Of a DNA stretch of 31,184 nt, positions 1 to 10,890 are shown in pieces; the stretch's first letter is position 1, and every line of letters begins with the position of its first letter. The notes under the pieces were generated by a model, which saw nothing but the letters and a program-made list of their open reading frames with translations, had not been told where the DNA came from and ran no database searches. A program made the translations under genes and the position numbers. This DNA comes from Silene noctiflora (taxonomy: Eukaryota > Streptophyta > Magnoliopsida > Caryophyllales > Caryophyllaceae). The stretch is from positions 26,011 to 57,194 of the forward strand of contig VHZZ01002443.1 in the NCBI GenBank assembly GCA_009801015.1. The letters are read 5' to 3'.

Positions 1-313
1 CGGACGAGTGTAATTCGCTTACATTCAAAGTTATCATCGATATGAAATAAGATATAAGCGCATTGGCTTATGAATGCTTGGGTGAAGATATGAGATACGA
101 GTATAAAAAAGTCTTCACCGATTATTATATTAATTTGGTCTAAATGCTAATTAGGAGTATTATAAATGTTGAATCTCAATTCAATATTGTATTTTAATTT
201 GAATGTGTAAAATTTTTTACATTTATACTATAATATTGAATAATATCATAATAAATGACTATTTATATATTTTTTATACATGCCCGTGCAATTTTGCACG
301 GGTTCTAAGCTAG
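1..313 (+). mobile_element. Helitron 3' end (partial element)
   Basis: AT-rich sequence ends in a hairpin at 283-302 with 9-bp arms (CCCGTGCAA / TTGCACGGG, 2-nt loop). After a 7-nt gap comes CTAG at 310-313, followed by T at 314. A GC-rich hairpin just before a terminal CTRR, inserted before a T, is the standard 3' end of plant Helitrons, which move by rolling-circle replication. Only the 3' part is in the window; the 5' TC end and any Rep/helicase would lie upstream. No coding sequence is visible here. The family-level call rests on this terminal structure alone. Confidence 0.6.
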
Positions 314-314
314 T

Positions 315-833
315 ATTTAAATATGGGTAAACCGTAAATGTAATTTTATGAAACTACGGAGCATTTTTATGGGTTTTTCGATATGGGTTCTATATGGTAA
401 TTGTAATTTTATGAAATTATTTTTATGGGTTTTATTATGGGTTTAAACATTTTGTACGTGGGTTCATATCCAAGATTTATTTCGTGGGTTTGTAATAATT
501 ATAACGACCCTAATTATAATTATCATCGTAATCGTAATAATAATCTTGTAATTTTAATTTGGAGTATTTTTATGGGTTTTCGATATGGGTTTTATTATGG
601 GTAAATCGTAATTGTAATTTTATGAAATTATTTTTATCGATTTTATTATGGGTTTAAACACTTTGTATGTGGGTTCATATCCAAGATTTATTTTGTGGGT
701 TTGTAATAATTATCGTAATGATAATTTTGTAATCGTAATTTTATGAAACTATTTCTATGGGTTTTATTATTACGTGTTTAAACTCCTTGTATGTGGGTTC
801 ATATCCATGATTTATTTTGTGGGTTTGTAATTA
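315..833. repeat. Tandem repeat array, ~203-bp period
   Basis: Two imperfect long copies start at about 358 and 561 (GGAGCATTTTT / GGAGTATTTTT). A partial third copy starts near 733 and a partial leading copy lies at about 315-357. A shared internal landmark is 'gggttcatatcca', seen near 460, 670 and 795. The units are very AT-rich, carry many 'tatgggttt' runs and have no coding potential. The array lies between the Helitron end and the first visible pseudokinase exon, so it may occupy an upstream intron or the promoter of that gene. Confidence 0.75.
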
Positions 834-929
834 ATTTAGGATAAATTGAATTCTTCTTTGATTAATTTACTGATTGCTCCTAATTAATTTATTTATTACT
901 GTTTGCTCCTTTTGTTACATGTTGTACAG

Positions 930-1799
930 GAGTCTGACGAATCCCCAATTTGGCATGTCCCAACTGCTGATGATAATTTCAATGACGTACGTTTTAATGA
1001 CTCGTATTTTTGTTACCCCTGGAATTAGAGTAATGCATCAGTTTTTAATTTCTCGTTTTATTACTTCTACAGGAATCTGAGGATTTTTCCGTCACCTCTG
1101 ACGATATTGAACTGGGCGAAATTATTGGCGATGGTTTGTTTGGCAACACCTACCGGGCGATTTTAAAACATCGAGTTCGTGATCATGGTCTAGCGGTTCG
1201 TGTGTTCGACAACACCCCAACAGTGTTGGAGTCTCTCAGTAGAGAGATCCAGGCTCAAGGAGTGTTTTCACATAAAACCTTCCTTAAGATGTTCACCTAT
1301 TTCGTCCATGACGTGAGTATCGTATTTACAAGTTTTGTGTTTACCATTTTTTTTTATGCTAATTGCTGTGTGAAATGTGCATTAAAAGTGTGTTTCTTTT
1401 TTTTCGCAGGAGACTTCCGATACGGTTTACTTGGTGATGCAACTCCCGAAACTACAAATTTCAAACTGTTTACAATCCATCTATCACCGTGCTGCTTGGT
1501 ACATCAAAGACTTAATACATGCTGTCATTGCCGCTCGTGAACATGGCGTCGTGCACAAGAGAGTTACCACAGAAAGGTTGTTTGTTGGTTATGAAGACCA
1601 ACTTCTCATAGGTGATTTTGGCTGGTCTGTGTTTGAAGATAGATTGCCTCATGAGGAGGAGGACGACATCAGAGATATCCTTATTGTGGCACAAACTTTG
1701 TTGTCTAACACGGAGATCAATCCAATCGAGATGTCTTTCCTAACGGAAGAGCACCAAAATCTGAGGTCCATGCTAAACCATCCGTGGCTGGATGTTTGA
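930..1799 (+). CDS. Aurora-like pseudokinase, 5'-partial, C-lobe deleted
   Basis: Three phase-0 exons join cleanly: 930-986, 1073-1312 and 1410-1799 (TGA). They give 228 visible residues. All junctions are GT-AG. The first exon begins after an acceptor, so a 5' exon with the start lies upstream or is lost. The protein aligns along its length with the Aurora kinase fold: glycine loop GDGLFG (38-43), AVRV (60-63) where the ATP-binding Lys is Arg62, helix-C REIQ (76-79), catalytic loop VHKRVTTER (147-155) in place of HRDxKPEN, and an Aurora-like GDFGWSV (167-173). After DFG only about 50 residues remain before a terminal LNHPWL (221-226), so the activation segment, APE region and most of the C-lobe are missing. 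The catalytic Asp is Arg150 and the Mg-binding Asn is Arg155, so phosphotransfer is not expected. The open frame and good splice sites suggest either a recent decay product or a retained scaffold protein; transcription is unknown. Confidence 0.72.
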
Positions 1800-2285
1800 T
1801 ACTGTTAAAAGCATATTAATATCATAATTACAGTAGGTTAATGCTAATTGAAAACAAGTGTTACCATGGGAACCTTTGCAAGTTTGCATATGTTGAGTTG
1901 GCTGTTTTTGTAGATCAGAGGGAGTAATTTTTGTAGCTTACTATCAAGCCATCCAACTCTCCCTGAGGCTTATTCATTTTTTACTGTAAATGATTGTTTT
2001 TTTTACTGAATGAGAATCCTGGTAGAATGATGAGACAATATGTTGTGTTGGTCCCAATGTATCTCCTGTCTTGGCTCCCGACCGGGACAGCTCCGGTTCA
2101 ACTTGGCTTTGGTTTAAAGTTGTGTATATAGAAAATTGAATCATGAAAAACATTGTTTGTTGATAATGAGATAAATATGCCATGTTCAAATGTTAAATTG
2201 AGGCCTTAATCCGAAACTTGAGCAATACAACTTCAATGACTAATTTAGCACAAATACACGAAAACAAGTTGTGATCACATTAACC
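1800..2285. other. Intergenic region between convergent genes
   Basis: It should hold the 3' UTRs of the pseudokinase (+) and the RING gene (-). I see no convincing gene, RNA gene or transposon end and no clear canonical AATAAA for either gene. A 71-codon minus-strand frame within it has no recognisable features. Confidence 0.5.
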
Positions 2286-3137
2286 TTAAAAAAGTGGCCC
2301 AGAAGGCTCAAATTTACGAGTATATAATTTCCCTGAACTAGGAATTGGAATTTGATGAGTACCCCAGGCAACGCAAACTTTAGGCAATTGAAAAAGACAT
2401 TTAGGACAGAAACTACCGCGCTCGAGCCATAAGCTAATGCATAACTCGTGGAAGATATGTTGACACGGCAAAGCAACTAAATCATCCTCGTCTTCAAGAC
2501 AAATTGGACATGTGAAATCTACATCTTCCAGACTTTGTCGATCTACCTTGTCCAGGTTGAGCTCACACGACCGAGGGTGGAGGGGTTGAGGGTTACGAAC
2601 CCCCAACCAAGTGACACACCATTCGCGATTATCACTCCCTTGTTCCAGGGGTAAGTAATGTCGCTCTATACAGTTAGAGATGACGTAATTCGCTAATTCT
2701 ATCTCAGGATTTTCATCACGTATGGTATCCAACATGTAATTGCCTAGTTTGAAAATGGCTAATATAGTAAGCGTTGAATCGCGAACCACAAACGGATTCG
2801 GGATCCCTTGGTGTAAATAAGCGTCAAGTTGGGTACAAAGATCAGCAAGGACAGCATCTGGAGTAGGATGAGCGATGACAGACGTGAAATAGTTGATAAT
2901 GTCGGATTTGCATTCTTGGCAATCCACGGGATTACAAGACGGTAGTTTAGAACGTTTACGTAAAGCAGGACGAGTCATGTTACGGGTATAAGGAGTTGAA
3001 GACGAAGATTCACTTTCGCAATCAATCATCCTTTCAAACTCTTTATATAGGATTCGTACAAGAATCACCCGTTTTGTTGTTCTCCTCTCCTCTGACATGT
3101 GCTTACATGGGATTACTATCCCTTTCTCTTCTTCCAT
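2286..3137 (-). CDS. RING-H2 zinc-finger protein, probable E3 ubiquitin ligase
   Basis: A single uninterrupted 283-codon frame. Near the C-terminus is a complete C3H2C3 RING: C210, C213, C225, H227, H230, C233, C244, C247, with spacing C-x2-C-x11-C-x-H-x2-H-x2-C-x10-C-x2-C, and the family-typical Ile after the first Cys-Pro and Trp238 before the last Cys pair. Such domains recruit E2 enzymes and transfer ubiquitin to substrates. Residues 1-205 contain no domain I recognise. They include a Ser-rich stretch (44-48), a basic patch (56-64), Cys-rich positions 68-76 and a predicted helical middle (about 95-160). No signal peptide or membrane segment is evident, so it is probably cytosolic or nuclear. 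Met14 is an alternative start. The gene lies downstream of the methyltransferase on the same strand but is a separate unit with its own TATA-like box. Substrate unknown. Confidence 0.85.
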   Translation of the reverse strand: MEEEKGIVIPCKHMSEERRTTKRVILVRILYKEFERMIDCESESSSSTPYTRNMTRPALRKRSKLPSCNPVDCQECKSDIINYFTSVIAHPTPDAVLADLCTQLDAYLHQGIPNPFVVRDSTLTILAIFKLGNYMLDTIRDENPEIELANYVISNCIERHYLPLEQGSDNREWCVTWLGVRNPQPLHPRSCELNLDKVDRQSLEDVDFTCPICLEDEDDLVALPCQHIFHELCISLWLERGSFCPKCLFQLPKVCVAWGTHQIPIPSSGKLYTRKFEPSGPLF

Positions 3138-3250
3138 CAGGAGACTTATTATTCACCTACAATTATTATGATTATATTATATTACTGTCTATAACGATGA
3201 TTCACCGATTTTATTGTGAGTCTATTCTATTCAGCCGATAGATCCATGAC

Positions 3251-3257
3251 TTATATA
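3251..3257 (-). promoter_or_regulatory. TATA-box candidate for the RING gene
   Basis: On the minus strand the sequence reads CCATATATAAG, with TATATAA at these positions, about 114 nt upstream of the RING ATG. Transcription starting about 30 nt downstream would leave a 5' UTR of roughly 85 nt. The match is good, but the region is AT-rich, so chance occurrence is possible. Confidence 0.45.
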
Positions 3258-4000
3258 TGGGAACGAGATTGGTGACTTGATTATAGGCGGAACGGGATTA
3301 GGAAACTTTACTAATTCTTCTTGGATTAAGAAATAGGAAACTTGCCCTTAATGCTGAAATTTAGTGGTTAAAACTTGGGTAAAATTTCTCAGTAAAAATA
3401 ATTTTACGGACAAGACTTACGCAGTGATTCAAGCGTTATAGCAAGTGCCATAATATATAAATATATAATTGAAGAGAATATAATCCATTGATTAATTTGC
3501 ATTGAGTGATTAAAATCAATTATTTACATTTAATCAGGGTACATAATTGAAGAAATTTAGTTGATTTAAGAAAGTTTGATTGTTGGGAAGATGTCTCATT
3601 GTTAGGAATAGGGAGAATTGATTTAGTCAACTTTTCTTAGTTATGGGTATGCAACCTGAAATTTTCTTGCAAAAGTACTACTTAAAAAATGTACTATGAA
3701 AACAAACTACCAAGCTTTTTCTAGACAAATTCTAGTTTAACATTGTAATCTTTTTTTAAATGGTTATGCGGATTCAAACAGATGTCATAGATAAAGATAG
3801 TTATTTTGATCTTAGTCAAGGGTACGCAAACGGAATTGATTTATTGTATAATGTGTTGTCATTATACATACAATCAACAATCGTAATGCTTTTCATGTTC
3901 CTGTTATCCGAATGATTTTTAACCGCTTATGTATTAATGTTTACAATCAACAGCTTTCATTTCCAATTATTCGATAAGTTTTAGAATATAACAATAACAT
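3258..4000. other. Intergenic, methyltransferase 3' side / RING promoter side
   Basis: AT-rich sequence with no supported gene. It holds the probable 3' UTR of the methyltransferase gene (high-coordinate side) and the upstream region of the RING gene (low-coordinate side). A possible minus-strand polyadenylation signal is listed separately. Confidence 0.5.
3840..3845 (-). terminator. Candidate polyadenylation signal (AATAAA)
   Basis: Reads AATAAA on the minus strand, about 156 nt downstream of the methyltransferase stop codon at 4001-4003. Its position suits a 3' UTR near-upstream element. Plant poly(A) signals are loose and the sequence is AT-rich, so support is modest. Confidence 0.35.
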
Positions 4001-7000
4001 TCACTTGTTTACCCACAACATAAACAACCGTACATCCGACCTCTTATATGATTCCATGTATGGAATCAAGTTCGATACCTTGATTGAATCAGTTAAATCT
4101 CTAAGGACCATATTGGCTTGAGAGGTTGTATCCAGAAAACATTTCAAAGTATCGATATTTCGTATCACTGAAGCAAATAAAGCCACAGGATGAGACTTCA
4201 TTTCTTGACTGAAGAATTCCATAGTAGCAGCTTCAACTTTTGCTTTATCGGACTTAACACAATCATCATTCTTGTAACCAAACTTTTCTCTACTGGAAAC
4301 TAGACCTTGTGGAGCAGGGCGCGATTCGCTATCAAAAGTTCTTTCATGTTGTAGAACAAGGGTAAGTACTCGAACAAGATGAGGGATACATGATGGATCA
4401 TATATTACATCAGCACCCAAGCTGCAGGCAGTTGAACAAAGAAATTGAGCATGGTCAATCTGGTTTTGAGTCCGCATTTTATACCAACTCGTATTTTAAT
4501 CCACATTTTATCATGTTCCTTAATTTTTTTGCAACCAAAACAAGTGGGTTTTAGGCCATATAGAAGACACCTTAACCTTATTGCAAACACAAAGATCCAT
4601 CCCTATCTCCAAAAGTAATATCCTACCAGGGCTCCTTAGTGAGAGAACTAAAGCTGCCCAGACTCACAACATCACTATATGTACCCCGTATTTTCAAGAA
4701 GCTTCAACTATGCTCGTGAAGTTTTTCAAACATCTTTTCCACTTTGTAGGGTTTCTATAAAATTGCTGTTCGCATATCTCAGAGGAAAATACACTAAGCT
4801 AAAGAGCAACCTTGACCTCAAATCTTTACTGTTACTTTTTTCCTACATCAAGGAAGTTTCATTCAGGTAAAACGCCTAATAGGAGCTATTAGAGAGAAGC
4901 TCCCCTCAATTATCAATTTAAGACCAAATCTCTAGTAGTCCCGAGGAGATGAAATTGCAATAGACCATGCTAACTAATACGGAGTATGTCATCAGCTAAT
5001 TTTTCTTCCGAAGGAATTTGTTATCTTTACATATTTCCTGACATCAGGTTTGCCAAAACAGACTCATCTATTACACTTACTTGCTAGTTGCTACTGGTTT
5101 AGTTGCTAGTTGCTACTGGTGTATTTATGTTAATTGCAAGATTGGCATAAAGTTCGTAGACAAATAAATTAAACATCAGCATATAACAATTGCAAACAAC
5201 ACCCAGAGATGACATAAAGAGAGCTGTTAGTTCTTACACAATATCTGGCATGAACTGCTGAAGCTCACTTTCCCTCGCAGATTCCCAAGGTAAATGAACA
5301 CATTGGACCTGAGTCGAAGGATAATACACCAAGTTGATATATAAATTTTTGTTACTGCAAACTAACAAGCTCTTTCATGATATTTAAGCGAGATCGATTT
5401 AAGAAGAAAGCACTTCTAATGCATACCATCAGAATATTACCAGAGCTAACTTGTACAATCTACTCTCTCTAGATTAGCCGACATTGTTATTGATCATCAA
5501 TTCATCATGTGTGTACAAAACTGAAAGGAACTTTTTTTAAGACAAAGAAATGTTGCAAGGTTTTTCTAAGAGACAATAGTATGACACAACTATGTCACTG
5601 CATGTTCCTCTCGTCATAGCTCAAGATACTATTCATCGTTGACAACCATTAACAAATCAGTGAACCGGTTGAATGTTGGCCAGCTATGTATCTGCATTTT
5701 CATCTTGTCAGAGCTCAAGATATCTGCATTTTCCCTTTCCAATATAGCCAAATACTCGCTATTCTTATGGCTTTGGAATAACGGAAGAAAGAAAAAGGGC
5801 TCACTAAACTAACATGCTTGTGGCAGGTGACGTAGCAAACGATTGATGCAGAGCGTGACGTGATTTTCATTATGGGTCATGTGGAAACATCTTTGTGCTA
5901 AACACAAAGGGTAAGGCTGCTTGCGTATGTTATAGACCGTGAGTGGTGGTATACAACACTCTACTAGCATCATTCACTCACAGGGAGAAATGAATATCAG
6001 AGAAACAAACACAAAATCACCCCCTACCTCGCCATGGGTGGGATCCATTTTAGGCACTGAGGTAGTTCATATTGTTCATTTATAATGAACCATTGATAAT
6101 ATGCATGACATCGTAAAAGGAAAGACAGCAATGCTTAAGCAGCAACTGGATCATTAAGGCAAAAGAAAATGTATTTGCACGTGTCCAAACAGTGGAAAGA
6201 TGCTTAAGACTTACAGTAGATGAGCCAGAGACAGATTTGCTATGTATATTGCCAATCTTATTCATTTCCAAATTAACCTTCAAGTTTGCTAAAGTTGACT
6301 CATCACCGTCAGTCAGGATCACCTGGATTTATGGCGAAAATAGGAAGGAGAAAGATCATGAAATAAGAATATGTCAACACAGAATAATGGAGTGAAAAGG
6401 TTCCTGAACATCGCAGATGAAGGAAGAAGACGTTGCAAACTTGCAAAGCCATAAAATCGTAGGCCACCACATCAAAAGGAAGAAACATGAGAGAAGTAAT
6501 TTCAAACAAATCAATCCACATTGAATAGAAGGATGAGAAAAAAGACAAAAAAAAATGTAACGATGATAGGGAGCAAAAGGGAGCCTAGGGGATGTATTTT
6601 ATGATTCTGAGATAGAAGACAAAAGACGTGACGAAAAAGAGAAACAAGCTCTAGGAGATAGTTGCAACTTGCAAAATTTTATGATGGATAAGGTGTTAGA
6701 TGCTCTGAAATTTGTTTCAAGAGGTTAACAAGTTCTGCTTCTGCATGATTGCATATATACGGTTATATCATGTAAAGTACAATAACATTATCAAACGCAT
6801 TAACACAATCGAGAACAATTCCTCTATGCCTTCTAGTCAAGAAATATGGGAGGAAAACAGGGATTAAAAAAAAAAATTAACAGGTGAAAGGCAAAACCAT
6901 GTCAATGTATGTCACATTGGCAATTTATCAAGATTACAGCATAAAATATATACTCCGTATAAAGTAATAATGAAAAAAAGGTACATTATATCAGACCTGT

Positions 7001-9214
7001 GATGCTTTAGCATGTTGAAGACAAATGCCAACCAGACCTACTCCCGATCCAACCTGTTTCACATCCAACAAAAAAGGCACAGTTATTGTTTCACCTGATT
7101 CGATACTAGAGCCTTCAGAACTTCAAATGCATCACATCAAAAATAAAATGCAATTTACATCACCAGAATGGCTCAACAAGCCAAGTGATGGCACACAGAC
7201 TGCTAAAATCCTGCTTGTCGCACATTAATCACAAATTTGCAAGACTAAGATGGAGGCAAAGCAAAAGCAGAAGAAAAACATGCTTATTTCGCACAACTAA
7301 GCACAAAAATGATGCAGTTGTGGTCTTCTGGATAAAATATTTTTTTTCCCTAAAAATGTATCAGTACTATACATTACCTCAAAACAAGTTTTTCTTGTAA
7401 ACACTTCAGGGAATGAAAGGATGAATTCCGAAAGAAAAAGACTAGACGGCCAAAGAGCACACCTGCAGGTACAATAGAGAACATAATAAACTTTACTAGG
7501 AATGTGAAAATGGATAACAGGCTGCAAACTTTTGGTGCCAAGAGTTCAGTGCAAAACCAGGTAAAACTAATGACAAGGAATAACCCACTATTCCCCTAAC
7601 CAATATAGCTAAAAGCAGCAAAACTTAGCCATTAGTGTACTATGAAATTTTTAACTAGTTATGTTTTGGTGCATTGTAAATTTTCAACGGGATCATTTGT
7701 TTGTCTATGTTTTGGATTTTAAATTTTTTAATCGTCACAGATTAGAATGGCTTTCTATGCAGCCAGCTTTTGAAAGCAACAATTTTGCAACGGTTTAACG
7801 CTAATCGAACAGGAATATATATATCCATAATATCATATACTCACAAGAAACAAGAGTAATTAGTTATTACATTCTCAAACATTCTGTGCTTGGAAGTTGG
7901 AACTGCTTATCTATCATTTATATAGACACAGGAAAATAGAAATCAATATCTATATAAAGAAGAAATTAGCATATCCACACAGATCAAAACAGAACTACAA
8001 AAACATGGTCAAACAGATTATGAGATTGAAATCAGCTTCTTTATTTTGGCTTTTATCCTTTGGGTATCAATGCCAGGTAAATTGTAGTTAAGAAGTTTCT
8101 TTCATAAAAGTTTCCGATTGATCAACGACAAATTCTACATTTTAGTTCAAAGAAATAGCATACATTTATCGAATATATTATATGATAAATAAGTAAAGAG
8201 ATAAATATTCCATCTGATAGAAATGTCCTTACTAGCTATGAGAATAAAGCTTACCCAGTATCCCCTTGCAGCATGTTGAGAGAACATCTCAATGGTATGA
8301 GAACCTTTATTGGGCCTGGAAGTAGCAAATATTTACAGACGTAAGAGAAACTTTGGGTGAAATCNGCCAACAGGCAATAATAAGTCGAATTCCTTATTTG
8401 GCTCTTAGATCAATAGCCATGTCCTTACTAGCGTTAAAAAGAAATGAAATGCATTTGACAACCCATGAATCCGCGTTCTCTGCCCCATCTTCCTTCAAAT
8501 TTTTAGAGAGTAAGTCAGTTTCTAACAGCATTTGATTGTAACCACTACTAAGAAGCAACCAGGAGCAAAAACAAAGCTCCCGAACTATAACTGACCTTCA
8601 CTGATACCATGTAGCAAGCATAGTGTTCATAAAACTCATCCATTACACTGCCACCAGTTGATTCAATTTCTCTAATGAGGTTCTTCATAACACTTTTCAA
8701 GTAGGGTTCATGTGCATATGCATCCTGCAATAGTCAATAACAATCATAAATTATACTATTTTAAACATAAGATGGAGCACGGTTACCCCAAATACTTCCA
8801 AGAGTTATTTTATATACAAATACTGTCATAACAACTAGGCCGACCTAATATCCACAAATTCCCGTATAAAAGAAGCAAGGGAAGCTGATCACAATCTTTT
8901 GAAAGCCAACACAAGGGGTGGTATAAGTAAGCATTTACATAAGTGTCGATGAGGTTCAATCCTAAACACAGATTATGACTAGCTTACAGATAAACAATAC
9001 AAACTAATGACCATCTATTTGACCCGGTGAACCATCCATTGGCAGCTCAACGTATTGGATACCTAGGTGAGAGTACCTCACTAGCTTGTATCAGTTATAT
9101 GCAAGCTCAAGTTCATTTCGTTCAAGAAATAAGGATGATTCGTCAATGTCTCTCGATAACTAGAAGGGATAAATCATTGCAACAACAAAAACAAGGCTCT
9201 CACAAAATGCGAGG

Positions 9215-9245
<31 letters not shown>

Positions 9246-10282
9246 GGATGGATGCAACCATACCAATTTAGTGAGCCATTTTATTCCATCATTTTGCTTT
9301 AATCATTATAGGTCCTTAGTTAAAACTTATATGGGGAATTAACTTACTTTGTTATGCACGTTCAGTGAGTACATATTTTCAGTAAATGCCCTAAAAAAGA
9401 CCCTTTTTTCTTGGTGAAGGGAGCCACGGGTCCACAACCCACAAGGTCACGGTTGATGTTGCCCAAGTAAATTAAGATTAATGCTAAACTTCACCGATGT
9501 ACTAATCTTACGGTCTAACCTTAGAACGGCCTTATACACTCATATGACTATACACATAGACCCACACAATTGTTTATCCACCACAAAGAGTAAATAAGAG
9601 AGTACAAGCTACACTAATCGTATGTCCGTAAAAGGCAAAACAAATGCTGGACTTATTCCAGCAAAGAAAAACAATCAATAAACAAGAATGCCCAAGAGGT
9701 ATGAGTATGTTCATTCTTGTGAAGTAGGCACAAAGAGAGTACAATACAATAATAGGGTTCAAACTTGTGAACCAATGTCCACTCCAATGGCGGAGCCAGG
9801 ATTTGTCATTAGGGGCGGTGTTGATGGAATAAGGCAAACCAGACCGGAATAAAAATCGGAATTTGTGAATTGCTGGATCTAGGGGGCTAGCAGAGGCGTC
9901 GCCCATTTAACTAAATAACGAAAAATCCTGGCTCCGTCAGAGTTCAGACCGTCACTTAAATGGGCTATGAATATCGTAGGAGAAGTATATGTTTACTCAA
10001 ACTATTACTGATTAATAATATGAATGGTGCTTACAGTTCTGTTAATGCAATGTGCCCAGATGAACTGTTGGACATCCTGTGTGATGGACCCACCTCCACA
10101 TTTCCTGCAAAATTATGAACTTTAGTCATTTTACAATGTTTCAAGAATATAAATTGGGGAATTAAATTGAGATTACGGGGTTACCTTGCGAGGGAAATTA
10201 AATGTTGAGGAGGTTCCATGGAGAGAAAAGCTGCAAGTAAGTGTTGCTTTGGGAGGTCCATAGTCGTCGTGTCGAGCTCCAT
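4001..10282 (-). CDS. FAM86/EEF2KMT-like protein-lysine N-methyltransferase, complete
   Basis: Ten exons join in frame to 387 residues: 10282-10185, 10104-10035, 8724-8596, 8492-8429, 8315-8255, 7462-7378, 7053-6997, 6322-6215, 5308-5238, 4421-4001. All introns are GT-AG and all phases agree. An in-frame TGA lies 27 nt upstream of the ATG, which fixes the start. Residues 1-110 match the FAM86 N-terminal region (KCGGGSITQDVQQFIWAHC at 34-52; MDEFYEHYACYM at 85-96). The class-I methyltransferase core follows: SAM-binding VGSGVGLVG (170-178), acidic LTDGDE (191-196), LPWE (230-233) and post-II motif LGADVIYDP (249-257). Human FAM86A/EEF2KMT trimethylates a lysine of elongation factor 2; the plant substrate is inferred by homology. 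The length suits the family. The acceptor of the fourth exon is the least certain boundary. Intron 2 (8725-10034) carries a short hAT-like element and a 28-G run. Confidence 0.93.
5081..5120. repeat. 22-bp tandem duplication
   Basis: The 18-mer TTGCTAGTTGCTACTGGT occurs at 5081-5098 and again at 5103-5120, separated by four bases. It lies in the last intron of the methyltransferase gene and looks like a simple replication-slippage duplication. Confidence 0.85.
9217..9244. repeat. Homopolymer of 28 G
   Basis: An uninterrupted run of 28 G in intron 2 of the methyltransferase gene, which is C28 in its transcript. G runs this long are rare in plant nuclear DNA. The plus strand could form G-quadruplexes. 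The true length is unreliable because such runs are hard to sequence. Confidence 0.9.
9788..9939. mobile_element. Short TIR element (MITE-like, possibly hAT)
   Basis: Terminal inverted repeats TGGCGGAGCCAGGATTT (9788-9804) and AAATCCTGGCTCCGTCA (9923-9939) match at 16 of 17 positions and bound a 152-bp non-coding element. 'GGCGGAGCCAGGATTT' ends are common in plant hAT-type non-autonomous elements, but I could not see a clear 8-bp target duplication. It sits in intron 2 of the methyltransferase gene. Confidence 0.6.
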
Positions 10283-10768
10283 GGTTCGAACTTTGGATTT
10301 GGCAAGTCAATTAAATCTGGGGTTTTAGTGGGGTTTAGGTAATGAGGTAGACATCGCTAATTTGACCTCATCCCAATGTCTTGACCCGAACGTGAATGAA
10401 GGACCTAATTATGCCCCCCAAAAAAAAAAAATTGACTCGATCCTATTCACTCTTTCCCGAATGTTTATTATTATATATTGAGTTATTGACTGTTATCCCC
10501 AACTAACTTGATAACAACCCATCTAAAATTGATCAAAATCGACCCAGACCGAATTCTTCCAAATTTTAATTGACCCGACTCGAACTCAACCTGATTGACT
10601 CGTTTTGTCAAGTCTAGGCTTAGGGCTATGTTTGGAGATTGGATTTGATTTTGTTTTCATTAATTCATAATGCACCATCATCTAAAATATACAAAAATTT
10701 ATGACATACGGTATTTTATTAATTTATTGAAAAATCGTTTTTCTGTACTCCTTTACATGTTTTTCGTA

Positions 10769-10890
10769 ATTCTATTATTATTGATTATAACTTCAAACAA
10801 CTCATTCATTTGATAGTGTTTTTATAATAAACGTACCTCTATCGTAAATTATACAATTTTTATTCGTATATGGAGTATCATTTTATACTT
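10769..10890 (+). repeat. Direct repeat, copy 1
   Basis: About 120 bp matching 11499-11640 with scattered differences. Shared landmarks are 'tagtgtttttataataa' and 'tctatcgtaaatt'. The copies are about 730 bp apart and in the same orientation. They could be terminal repeats of a degraded element or a segmental duplication. Confidence 0.65.

Noticed and set aside
1136..1540. Single 134-codon reading of the kinase region
   Set aside because: It reads through the intron at 1313-1409 and loses the kinase frame; splicing restores HD-ET and the following Aurora-like sequence.
4405..4590. 61-codon minus-strand frame near the last methyltransferase exon
   Set aside because: It overlaps the acceptor of the last exon in another frame; the spliced frame with LGADVIYDP explains the locus.
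9027..9302. 91-codon frame with a poly-Gly run
   Set aside because: The Gly run is the G28 homopolymer read in one frame; the frame lies antisense in a methyltransferase intron and has no other protein-like features.
9574..9906. 110-codon minus-strand frame
   Set aside because: It begins inside the hAT-like MITE and crosses intron 2 of the methyltransferase; no recognisable product.
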